Origin: UBA4656 sp002405525
Lineage (GTDB): Bacteria > Pseudomonadota > Gammaproteobacteria > Xanthomonadales > Ahniellaceae
DNA length: 24,853 bases
Reading direction: 5' to 3'
NCBI GenBank assembly: GCA_036723735.1
Contig: DAIMGT010000059.1
Location: 1 to 24,853, forward strand
The position numbers and the translations under genes were made by a program. The notes under the pieces were generated by a model. The model ran no database searches. It had not been told where the DNA came from and saw only the letters and a program-made list of their open reading frames with translations. Below, piece by piece: positions 1 to 6,062 of the stretch (position 1 is its first letter; the number at the start of each line of letters is the position of its first letter).

Positions 1-452
1 TGATCATCGCACCATGCGAAACTTTGCGCGACTGACTTTCTCAACGGGCTGCTAGCCAGGTAGATGCGCTGATTGCCGTTTCCATCCGGACGGATCGGCG
101 AGTGGGTTGCAGGCAGCAGGCGGGCGATCAGCGAAAGGTGCGCCTTCGGCTTGAGCGGTTGCTTCAGCTCACGGAACGCAACGGGCAGAAAGTGACCGTC
201 TTGATTCCAGTAGTCGCCAACCTTTCCGAACTCAGTGGGCTTCGGACACGGCGATGCCCGGCCCATTACAATTCCGACAGCGCCAATCAAGCCATGGGCG
301 TACGAGAAAACGATGTCACCTGGTGACGCGAGCCGCATGTTGTCGTAGGACGCATTCCGGGTGCCGTTCGCATTGCGAACGGGCGACCAGAGGTAGTCGC
401 CCCCGACTTCGTAGTGTCTTGTCTGCTTGTGGTTTACCCACCAGTACGCCAT
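1..452 (-). CDS. HNH-type endonuclease with N-terminal EVE-like domain (partial; C-terminus beyond left edge)
   Basis: An open frame on the minus strand starts at ATG 452-450 and runs off the left edge without a stop, giving about 150 residues. It begins MAYWWVNHKQTRHYEVGGDY and continues through LWSP, SPGDIVFSY, PCPKPTEFG and PDGNGNQRIYLA. I recognise this from memory as the N-terminal half of a widespread bacterial HNH endonuclease family: an EVE/PUA-like domain precedes the HNH nuclease, and members often sit in defence or mobile regions. The WW and GD..FS pattern fits a fold that reads modified bases, which is inference. The HNH motif itself is not in the window, so nuclease activity cannot be seen. 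The gene is co-oriented with the two toxin-antitoxin pairs upstream. No strong ribosome binding site is visible, but the start coincides with the family's usual N-terminus. Confidence 0.72.
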   Translation of the reverse strand, partial: MAYWWVNHKQTRHYEVGGDYLWSPVRNANGTRNASYDNMRLASPGDIVFSYAHGLIGAVGIVMGRASPCPKPTEFGKVGDYWNQDGHFLPVAFRELKQPLKPKAHLSLIARLLPATHSPIRPDGNGNQRIYLASSPLRKSVAQSFAWCDD

Positions 453-607
453 GGGGCCATCATGCCGCCTTGGACATCGTGTGCCCAGCCCCGAATCAGC
501 GATCAGAGCTTGTTTTCGTGGGTCGTTGACGCCTGCCGACCGGGGGGTGATGTGCCGAGAGGCGATCGCGTTTGGTTGGTGAGCGTTGGGTCCGATGGAT
601 TGGCGGA

Positions 608-1111
608 TCAGCCTGCAGCGATCTTGCGCGCGTCCTTCAGCAGCAGAAGCAGCTGCTGCTCGCGAACCGGTGAGGGTGCGAAGCCGAACCGCGTGTAGAA
701 CCGCGCTGCGTCATCGTCGATGGGGTGGGTGAGGATTGCGCGGATGCCAGCGTGCTCTGCGATCACAAGCGTGCGCCGGATCGCGTCCTGGAGCAGGCCG
801 ACGCCGATTCCCTGGCCGTGGAAGGCGCGCGACACGGCGAGCCGGGCCAGGATCACGACCGGCACGGGGTAGTGCCCCATGCCTTTGCGGATGCGTTCCG
901 GTACGTCCAGCGTGTCGACCTGGCCCACCGTCAGGCTGAAGTAGCCGACGACCTGGGCAGGATCATCGGTCACGACGAACGTCTTGGCGGACCCGCTGCC
1001 CTGCGCTTGGCGCGCGTGGCGAACCAGCCACTCATCCAGCGTCGCTTTGCCGCAGTCGAAGCCGTCCAGTCGATGATACGCGGCCAGCAGCTCCGGGCCT
1101 CGGATCGTCAC
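608..1111 (-). CDS. GNAT-family acetyltransferase toxin, TacT-like
   Basis: A 167-residue GNAT protein. The acetyl-CoA loop is at about residues 90-105 (ARLAVSRAFHGQGIGVGLL, the R/Q-x-x-G-x-G type). The probable catalytic tyrosine is Y139 in ARFYTRFGF. This architecture matches toxins of the TacT/AtaT class, which acetylate the amino group of aminoacyl-tRNA and so block translation. The start is GTG 1111-1109, which overlaps the stop of the upstream DUF1778 gene as GTGA. The frame could extend upstream to 1264, but that extension lies in the antitoxin's coding region and has no GNAT character. N-terminal residues FDCGKATLDEWL are typical of the family. The toxin function is inferred from the pairing and motifs; the substrate tRNA cannot be told from sequence. 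Confidence 0.85.
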   Translation of the reverse strand: MTIRGPELLAAYHRLDGFDCGKATLDEWLVRHARQAQGSGSAKTFVVTDDPAQVVGYFSLTVGQVDTLDVPERIRKGMGHYPVPVVILARLAVSRAFHGQGIGVGLLQDAIRRTLVIAEHAGIRAILTHPIDDDAARFYTRFGFAPSPVREQQLLLLLKDARKIAAG

Positions 1112-1401
1112 TTCGCGTTCCAGGGAGCCTTGCGTGCGAACAGATCGCGCAGTCCGTCGTTGGGTTGCTCGGGGCGTTCGAGAAGTTCCATCAGGGCCTG
1201 GTGTTGGCTGCCCGAGACCATGAACAAGCGCTGGTCGAGCAGGGTCTGCTCGGCGGCCTTGCACGCGCTATCGAGGATGAAGTCGGTCAGCGTCTTTCGC
1301 GCGACGTCCGCTGCGCGGCGGAGTACGGCTTCCTGCTCCGGCGTCGCGCGGACGCCGAGGCGAGCGGAGCGGCCATGGGTCGATGTGGGGGAACTGGCCA
1401 C
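1108..1401 (-). CDS. DUF1778 (TacA-like) antitoxin, ribbon-helix-helix family
   Basis: A 97-residue protein from GTG 1401. An N-terminal ribbon-helix-helix stretch (RLGVRATPEQEAVLRRAADV, KTLTDFILDSA) is followed by a C-terminal tail (LFMVSGSQHQALMELLERPE, then NDGLRDLF) that in this family wraps around and neutralises the GNAT toxin. RHH antitoxins bind their own promoter, usually together with the toxin. The frame also allows TTG 1425, giving 105 residues. I prefer GTG 1401 because an AGGA sits 10 nt upstream of it, while the proposed promoter would make TTG 1425 nearly leaderless. The stop TGA 1110-1108 overlaps the toxin start, so translation is coupled with antitoxin first, the usual TacAT order. 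Confidence 0.85.
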   Translation of the reverse strand: MASSPTSTHGRSARLGVRATPEQEAVLRRAADVARKTLTDFILDSACKAAEQTLLDQRLFMVSGSQHQALMELLERPEQPNDGLRDLFARKAPWNAK

Positions 1402-1433
1402 GACTGCGGGTTCCTGTTGGTCCAATCGACGTA

Positions 1434-1462
1434 ACGTTAGTACGTCGGGCGTACAGTGTCCA
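1434..1462 (-). promoter_or_regulatory. Putative promoter of the DUF1778/GNAT pair
   Basis: On the minus strand, TGGACA (1462-1457, 5 of 6 to the -35 consensus) lies 17 bp from TAACGT (1439-1434, 3 of 6 to the -10). The short palindrome AACGTT and the repeat TACG-N5-CGTA overlap or adjoin the -10 and could be an RHH operator. The -10 match is weak, so this is a candidate only. Confidence 0.35.
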
Positions 1463-1657
1463 GCATTGCGCCTTTAAGTGGCCAGGGCAAGACTGAGGCC
1501 ACGAATCAGGGTTCAGCGTACTGTTTCCGCAAGTGCCCAAGCGTCCATCGCGGCCGGCGTTCTCCGGCGAGTTGAACGCTGGCTCGTCGTGCCCACTTTC
1601 ACGCCAGTGAATCGCCTTGGAGCGCGTGGCGGTGGGGCGGCCTGCAAAGCGACCGAC
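1457..1657. other. Non-coding stretch, possibly an insertion-sequence end
   Basis: No gene is recognised between the two toxin-antitoxin modules. Reading the plus strand from 1457, the DNA begins TGTCCAGCATTGCGCC and carries loosely repeated words (AAGTGGCCA, GAGGCCACG, AAGTGCCCA) within about 90 bp. That pattern recalls the multiple terminal repeats of IS21-family elements. No transposase remnant can be read, so the identification is weak. The short frames here look random. Confidence 0.22.
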
Positions 1658-1963
1658 TTACCTGAGTGCGTCACGGACGATCTTCGGGTGCTTTCGCGCG
1701 ATGCGGATCAGCGCCTGTGCGGCGCCTGACGGCGCACGGCGGCCCTGTTCCCACTCCTGGAGCGTGCGCTTGGAGATGCTCAGGGCGGAGGCGAACTCGC
1801 TCTGCGACAGCCCGGTGCCCTGACGGGCTTCGACGACTTCGTTGACGGGCACCTGCGTCACACGGCCGTACTGGCCGGCCTTCATCTCGCGGACCGACTG
1901 CAGGAGCTTGCGACCGAGTTCGTCGGCGCCAGCGGCGGAGGGGGCTCGTTTACGGGTGGTCAT
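1658..1963 (-). CDS. Helix-turn-helix antitoxin, HigA/Xre-like
   Basis: A 101-residue protein from ATG 1963 (MTTRKRAPSAAGADELG). A Xre/Cro-type helix-turn-helix lies at about residues 51-80 (TGLSQSEFASALSISKRTLQEW). The N-terminal segment with GQYGRVTQV and the VVEARQ linker are typical of antitoxins paired with RelE/HigB-like toxins. The upstream frame extends to 2014, but those residues lie in the toxin gene and resemble nothing. The start overlaps the end of the toxin gene by 14 nt, so translation is probably coupled. Toxin-first order is the HigBA arrangement. The protein should bind the inverted repeat at 2278-2298 and repress the pair. Confidence 0.85.
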   Translation of the reverse strand: MTTRKRAPSAAGADELGRKLLQSVREMKAGQYGRVTQVPVNEVVEARQGTGLSQSEFASALSISKRTLQEWEQGRRAPSGAAQALIRIARKHPKIVRDALR

Positions 1964-2270
1964 CTTCGAGTACCTGACGAATCTGCTTGAGGAGGTGCGC
2001 GGGGATGTCGTCACGGTGGGACTTCGGATAGACCAGCAGCATGCACAGCCGCCCTTCGGCCAACTGCGTGAAGTAGATGACCCTCACGCCGCCCTGCTTG
2101 CCGCTGCCAGGTCGCATCCATCGAACTTTTCGGCAGCCGCCGCTGTGGGGAATGACGACGCCTGCATCCGGGTTCGTCGCGATCCAGGCGAAGAATTCAA
2201 GACGATCCTCCGTGGTCCAGACCTTTGCCGCTTCGGCGACGAAGGTTGGCGTCCCATAGATGGTGAGCAC
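1950..2270 (-). CDS. RelE/HigB-superfamily toxin
   Basis: A 106-residue protein from GTG 2270. Landmarks are an N-terminal LTIYGTPTF strand, NPDAGVVIP at about residues 33-41, GGCRKVRWMRPGSGKQGGVR at 44-63, then VIYF and LVYPKSHRDDI. This matches the HigB/RelE mRNA-interferase subgroup, whose basic GxRKxRW...GKxGG...RViY surface binds ribosomal mRNA. Another frame start exists at TTG 2306, but it falls on the proposed -35 box, so GTG 2270 is favoured and also matches the family's usual N-terminus. No Shine-Dalgarno sequence precedes GTG 2270 and the predicted transcript starts almost at it, so the message may be leaderless. The cognate antitoxin lies immediately downstream. Confidence 0.82.
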   Translation of the reverse strand: MLTIYGTPTFVAEAAKVWTTEDRLEFFAWIATNPDAGVVIPHSGGCRKVRWMRPGSGKQGGVRVIYFTQLAEGRLCMLLVYPKSHRDDIPAHLLKQIRQVLEDDHP

Positions 2271-2276
2271 GGGACG

Positions 2277-2306
2277 AGCATACGGCTGAGACGTATGCGG
2301 TCGCAA
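2277..2306 (-). promoter_or_regulatory. Putative higBA-like promoter
   Basis: On the minus strand, TTGCGA (2306-2301, 4 of 6) and TATGCT (2282-2277, 4 of 6) are 18 bp apart. Transcription would begin within a few bases of the toxin's GTG at 2270. The perfect inverted repeat at 2278-2298 fills the spacer and covers most of the -10, as expected for an autorepressed toxin-antitoxin promoter. Confidence 0.45.
2278..2298. promoter_or_regulatory. Inverted-repeat operator of the HigBA-like pair
   Basis: GCATACG (2278-2284) and CGTATGC (2292-2298) form a perfect 7-bp inverted repeat with a 7-nt spacer, 8 bp upstream of the toxin start. Its symmetry and its position on the -10 fit a dimeric helix-turn-helix antitoxin site. 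The function is inferred from position. Confidence 0.55.
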
Positions 2307-2334
2307 GGCGATCGGGCAGGGGACCGTGGCGTCC

Positions 2335-2364
2335 TTGCGTATTAACGCGCTAGTACATTACACT
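2335..2364 (+). promoter_or_regulatory. Putative his operon promoter
   Basis: TTGCGT (2335-2340) and TACACT (2359-2364, 4 of 6) are separated by 18 bp and face the his operon. The -35 is weak beyond its TTG. The TrpR-type palindrome at 2339-2356 lies inside it. The expected transcript start is near 2371, giving a leader of only about 25 nt before the first start codon, with no room for a histidine-rich leader peptide. Confidence 0.5.
2339..2356. promoter_or_regulatory. TrpR-type operator in the his promoter
   Basis: GTATTA (2339-2344), a 6-nt centre (2345-2350) and TAGTAC (2351-2356) form an inverted repeat with one mismatch. The E. coli TrpR operator has the same design, GTACTA-N6-TAGTAC. 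The site overlaps the -35/-10 spacer and lies just upstream of a gene for a TrpR-family protein, so autorepression of the his operon is the natural reading. The site is seen; binding is inferred. Confidence 0.6.
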
Positions 2365-2394
2365 GCGCGCCCTCGCGGTCCACCGGCCACCCCG

Positions 2395-2742
2395 TTGAAG
2401 CGCAAATCCGTCCAACCCGACACCGGCCTCGATCCCGAGGCGGCGCTGTACGAGGCGCTGCTGAGCCTGCGCTCGGTGGATGAGTTGCGGGCGTTCTTCC
2501 GCGACCTGTGCACGCCGGCGGAGCTGGAGGCGCTGTCCGACCGCTGGGCGGTGATCCCGTTCCTGCGCCAGGGGATGCCGTACCGCGAGATCCACGACCA
2601 CACCGGGGTCAGCGTCACCACCATCGGGCGCGTCGCGCGCTGCCTGTTGCAGGGCAGTGGCGGCTATCGCACGGCGGCCGAGCGCACCCTGGACCGACCC
2701 CGCAAGCAGCGTGGGCGCGAGAGCGCGCCGCGCGGAGCCTGA
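2395..2742 (+). CDS. TrpR-family regulator heading the his operon (YerC/HisR-like)
   Basis: A protein of about 115 residues from TTG 2395 (LKRKSVQPDTGLDPEAALYE). It contains the TrpR/YerC helical core with LYEALLSLRSVDELRAFFRD, CTPAELEALSDRW and the helix-turn-helix PYREIHDHTGVSVTTIGRVA. The recognition segment lines up with GIATITRGS of E. coli TrpR. The frame extends to GTG 2326, but that codon is upstream of the predicted transcript start, so TTG 2395 is preferred even though its ribosome binding site is poor. The gene ends one base before hisG. From memory, comparative genomics predicted a TrpR-family histidine repressor (HisR) in Xanthomonadales. The effector is probably histidine, by inference. 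The C-terminal tail is basic (RPRKQRGRESAPRGA). Confidence 0.8.
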   Translation: MKRKSVQPDTGLDPEAALYEALLSLRSVDELRAFFRDLCTPAELEALSDRWAVIPFLRQGMPYREIHDHTGVSVTTIGRVARCLLQGSGGYRTAAERTLDRPRKQRGRESAPRGA

Positions 2743-2743
2743 G

Positions 2744-3640
2744 ATGACCCCCCGAGACCGACTGCGGATCGCGATGCAGAAGAGCGGCCGCCTGACCGAA
2801 CCCTCGCAGGCGCTGCTGGCGCAATGCGGGCTCAAGTTCCGCGTCAGCCGCGACAAGCTGTTCTGCTACGGCGAGACCCTGCCCGTGGACCTGCTGCTGG
2901 TCCGCGACGACGACATCCCGGGCATGATCGCGCAGGGCGTGGCCGACCTCGGCTTCGTCGGCCGCAACGTGCTCGCCGAGCAGTCGGGCGAGTTGGCGCG
3001 CGATCCCGCGCTGGCGCCGCTGGCGGAGATCCGTGCGCTGGGCTTCGGCGGCTGCCGGCTGTCGATCGCGGTGCCGAACGAGGACCGCTACGAGTCGCCC
3101 GCCGACCTCGCCGGCCAGCGCATCGCCACCTCGTACCCGAACCTGCTGCGCCAGTGGCTGGCAGCCCACGGCGTCGAGGCCTCGGTGGTGATGCTCAACG
3201 GCTCGGTCGAGATCGCGCCGCGCCTCGGCACCGCGGACTCGATCTGCGACCTCGTGTCGTCCGGCGGCACGCTCGCGGCCAACCAGTTGCGCGAGGTGGC
3301 GACCATCCTGCAGAGCGAGGCCGTGCTCGCCGGCACCGCGACGCCGCCGGCGGATGCGCGCGGCGAGTTCCTCGACCTGCTGCTGCGCCGCCTCGACGGC
3401 GTGCTGGCGGTGAAAGATTCGAAACTGGTGATGCTCCACGCCCCGCGGCATGCGGTGGAGGCGATCGCGCGCCTGTTGCCCGGCGATGCGCGCCCCAGCG
3501 TGATGCCGCTGGAAGGCAGTGACGACGTGGCGCTGCAGGCGGTGTGCCTGGGTGCGGTGACCTGGAACCACCTCGAAGCGATGAAGGCCGCCGGTGCGCG
3601 TTCGCTGCTGGTGCTGCCCGTAGAGAAGATGCTGGCATGA
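2744..3640 (+). CDS. hisG: ATP phosphoribosyltransferase
   Basis: This enzyme carries out the first, committed step of histidine synthesis, joining ATP and PRPP to give phosphoribosyl-ATP. The 298-residue length is the long, self-sufficient form with a C-terminal regulatory ACT-like domain (from about residue 220), so no HisZ partner is needed and feedback inhibition by histidine is expected. Seen in sequence are LRIAMQKSGRL near the N-terminus, DLLLVRDDDIPGMI, GVADLGFVGRNVL, and the PRPP-binding loop at about 160-176 (PRLGTADSICDLVSSGGT). ATG 2744 is preceded by GGAG with good spacing and follows the regulator's TGA by one base. The 3' end overlaps hisD as ATGA. Confidence 0.97.
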   Translation: MTPRDRLRIAMQKSGRLTEPSQALLAQCGLKFRVSRDKLFCYGETLPVDLLLVRDDDIPGMIAQGVADLGFVGRNVLAEQSGELARDPALAPLAEIRALGFGGCRLSIAVPNEDRYESPADLAGQRIATSYPNLLRQWLAAHGVEASVVMLNGSVEIAPRLGTADSICDLVSSGGTLAANQLREVATILQSEAVLAGTATPPADARGEFLDLLLRRLDGVLAVKDSKLVMLHAPRHAVEAIARLLPGDARPSVMPLEGSDDVALQAVCLGAVTWNHLEAMKAAGARSLLVLPVEKMLA

Positions 3641-4944
3641 AGCGGATCGACTGGAATCAACTGGACGCGGCGGGCCGCCGCGAGGCGCTGGCGCGGCCCG
3701 CGGTGGCGCAGGCCGCGACCCTGCGCGCCGACGTCGCGCGCCTGATCGCCCAGGTGCGCGCCGACGGCGACGCCACCCTGCGCGCGCTGACGCGGCGCTT
3801 CGACGGCGTGGAAGTCGGCGAGCTGCGGGTGACGGCGGCGGAGTTCGACGCCGCGATCGCCACGCTGGCGCCCGAACTCAAGGCCGCGATCGACGAGGCC
3901 GCCGCGCGCATCGAAGCCTTCCACCGCGCCGCCGCGCCGCAGCCGGTGGTGCTGGAGACCGCGCCGGGCGTGCGCTGCGAGCGCATGCTGCGCGGGATCG
4001 ATCGGGTCGGCCTGTACGTGCCCGCGGGCTCTGCGCCGCTGCCGTCGACCGCGCTGATGCTCGGCGTGCCGGCGCGCATCGCCGGCTGCGCGCAGGTCGT
4101 GGTCTGCTCGCCGCCGCGGCCCGACGGATCGTGCGATCCCGCCGTGCTCTACGCCGCGCGCCGCTGCGGCATCGAGGCGGTGTTCAAGCTCGGCGGCGCG
4201 CAGGCCATCGCCGCCATGGCCTACGGCACCGGCAGCGTGCCGAAGTGCGACAAGCTGTTCGGGCCGGGCAATGCCTGGGTCACCGAGGCGAAGCAGCAGG
4301 TCTCGCTGGATGCCGACGGCGCGGCGATCGACATGCCGGCGGGTCCCTCCGAGGTGCTGGTGATCGCCGACGCGCACGCCGATCCGCGTTTCGTCGCCGC
4401 CGACCTGCTCTCGCAGGCGGAACACGGGCCGGATTCGCAGGTGGTGCTGGTCACCGACGCGCCGGCGCAGGTGGACGCCGTGTTGGCGGCGGTCACGGCC
4501 CAGGTGGCCGTGCTGCCGCGTCGCGAGACCGCGGAGAAGGCGCTGGCCTCGAGCCGCGCCATCCGGGTCGCCGATCTCGCGCAGGCCTTCGCGGTGTCGA
4601 ACGAGTATGCGCCGGAGCACTTGATCGTGCAGGTGCGCGAGCCGCGCCAGTGGCTTTCGCAGGTGCGCAACGCGGGTTCGGTGTTCCTCGGCGCGTGGAC
4701 GCCGGAATCGGTCGGCGACTACTGCAGCGGCACCAACCACGTGCTGCCCACCTACGGGCACGCGCGCGCCTACAGCGGCGTGTCGGTGGCGAGCTTCCAG
4801 AAGGCGATCACGGTGCAGGAACTCACCCGCACCGGTCTGGCCACGATCGGCCCGTGCGCGATGACGTTGGCGCGCGCCGAGGGCCTGGCCGCGCACGAGC
4901 GCGCGGTGTCGCTGCGCCTCGCAGTGGCGGAGGCCGCGGCATGA
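3637..4944 (+). CDS. hisD: Histidinol dehydrogenase
   Basis: This cytoplasmic zinc enzyme oxidises L-histidinol through histidinal to histidine with two NAD, the last step of the pathway. The protein has 435 residues, normal for the family. Expected landmarks are all present: YVPAGSAPLPSTALM, KLGGAQAIAAMAYGT, the GPGNAWVTEAK loop, IDMPAGPSEVLVIAD, LLSQAEHGPDSQ (zinc-ligand Gln and His), NEYAPEHLIV (catalytic Glu-His) and ESVGDYCSGTNHVLPT (Asp ligand). A C-terminal His lies in GLAAHERAV. ATG 3637 overlaps the hisG stop as ATGA. A longer frame reaches back to 3544, but it only re-reads hisG. The end overlaps hisC by 4 nt. Confidence 0.97.
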   Translation: MKRIDWNQLDAAGRREALARPAVAQAATLRADVARLIAQVRADGDATLRALTRRFDGVEVGELRVTAAEFDAAIATLAPELKAAIDEAAARIEAFHRAAAPQPVVLETAPGVRCERMLRGIDRVGLYVPAGSAPLPSTALMLGVPARIAGCAQVVVCSPPRPDGSCDPAVLYAARRCGIEAVFKLGGAQAIAAMAYGTGSVPKCDKLFGPGNAWVTEAKQQVSLDADGAAIDMPAGPSEVLVIADAHADPRFVAADLLSQAEHGPDSQVVLVTDAPAQVDAVLAAVTAQVAVLPRRETAEKALASSRAIRVADLAQAFAVSNEYAPEHLIVQVREPRQWLSQVRNAGSVFLGAWTPESVGDYCSGTNHVLPTYGHARAYSGVSVASFQKAITVQELTRTGLATIGPCAMTLARAEGLAAHERAVSLRLAVAEAAA

Positions 4945-6062
4945 GCCTGCTCGCGCGCGCGCGCCCGGAACTGCTGGCGCTGAAAGGCTATTCATCGGCC
5001 CGCATGGAGGCCAGCGGCGGCCGCGTCCTGCTGAACGCCAACGAGTCGCCCTGGGCTTCGGCGGCGGACCACGACGGCTCGCTCAACCGCTACCCCGACC
5101 CGCAGCCGGCCGCGCTGCGCGAGCGGCTGGCGGCGCTGTACGGCGTGCCGGCGGACGCGCTGCTGGTCGGCCGCGGCAGCGACGAGGCGATCGACCTGCT
5201 GACCCGCGCCTTCTGCCGCGCCGGCGTCGACAGCGTGGTGGTCTCGCCGCCGACTTTCGGCATGTACGCGGTGTGCGCCGACGTGCAGGGCGCGGCGGTG
5301 ATCCGCGTGCCGCTGCGCGCCGAGGCGGGCTTCGCACTGGACGTCGACGCCGTGCTCGCCGCGGTGCGCGACGACACCAAGCTGGTCTACGTCTGCACGC
5401 CCAACAACCCGACCGGCGGACTGGTGCCGCCGGCCGACGTGCGCCGTCTGTCGACCGCGCTGGCGGGGCGCGCGCTGGTGGTGGTCGACGAAGCCTACGC
5501 CGAGTTCGCCGATGCGCCGTCGTTCGCCGCCGAAGCGGCGCGGGCCGACGGCAACCTGGCGGTGCTGCGGACGTTGTCGAAGGCGCATGCGCTGGCCGGC
5601 GCACGGATCGGCGTGCTGATTGCCGACCCGGCGATCATCGGCCTGTGCCGGCGCATCATGGCGCCGTACCCGCTGCCGCAGCCCTGTGTGCTGGCCGCCG
5701 AGCGCGCGCTGGCGCCGGATGCGCTGGCCGCCACCCGCCTGCGCGTGGCGAGCCTGGTGCGCGAGCGCGAGCGCCTGCGTGCCGCGCTGCCGGCCGTGCC
5801 CGGCGTGCGCGAGGTGCATCCCTCGCAGGCCAATTTCCTCACCGTGCGGCTGGACGACGCGGCGGCGGCGTATCGCGCGCTGATGCAGCGCGGCATCGTC
5901 CTGCGCGACGTCTCGCACTACCCGGGGCTGGCCGACTGCCTGCGCATCTCGATCGGCACCCCGGCCGAGAACGACGCCGTGCTCGCCGCGCTGGCAGCAA
6001 CTCGGGAGGCCGCATGCGCGCCAAGCGCCGCATCCTGTTCCTCGACCGCGACGGCACCCTGA
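4941..6062 (+). CDS. hisC: Histidinol-phosphate aminotransferase
   Basis: A PLP-dependent class I/II aminotransferase of 373 residues that converts imidazole-acetol phosphate and glutamate to histidinol phosphate. Landmarks are LNANESPW at 31-38, the RYPDPQ segment, GRGSDEAIDLL, VCTPNNPTGG at 151-160, VVDEAYAEF with the PLP-contacting Asp183, and the Schiff-base lysine K214 in TLSKAHALAGARIG. A phosphate-binding arginine lies in CLRISIGTP. The start overlaps hisD as ATGA. The end is unusual: the frame runs 49 nt into hisB, adding a low-complexity tail (ACAPSAASCSSTATAP) that is not part of the family core. The overlap should couple hisC and hisB translation. Confidence 0.96.
   Translation: MSLLARARPELLALKGYSSARMEASGGRVLLNANESPWASAADHDGSLNRYPDPQPAALRERLAALYGVPADALLVGRGSDEAIDLLTRAFCRAGVDSVVVSPPTFGMYAVCADVQGAAVIRVPLRAEAGFALDVDAVLAAVRDDTKLVYVCTPNNPTGGLVPPADVRRLSTALAGRALVVVDEAYAEFADAPSFAAEAARADGNLAVLRTLSKAHALAGARIGVLIADPAIIGLCRRIMAPYPLPQPCVLAAERALAPDALAATRLRVASLVRERERLRAALPAVPGVREVHPSQANFLTVRLDDAAAAYRALMQRGIVLRDVSHYPGLADCLRISIGTPAENDAVLAALAATREAACAPSAASCSSTATAP

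Noticed and set aside
453..607. Possible integron attC sites between the toxin-antitoxin cassettes (GTTGGGT at 585-591)
   Set aside because: No matching inverse core at the expected distance in either orientation and no repeat of the pattern at the other gene ends.
725..1477. A 250-codon plus-strand frame over the DUF1778/GNAT pair
   Set aside because: It is antisense to two well-recognised genes and has no recognisable domain.
2364..2395. Histidine leader peptide or attenuator before the his genes
   Set aside because: The leader is about 25 nt, with no start codon followed by histidine codons and no competing hairpins.
3088..4995. A 635-codon open frame antisense to hisG/hisD
   Set aside because: Low-complexity Arg/His/Gly/Ala translation mirrors high-GC third positions of the real genes; no family character. 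The same holds for long antisense frames at 5918-7678, 21737-23332 and 22566-24515.
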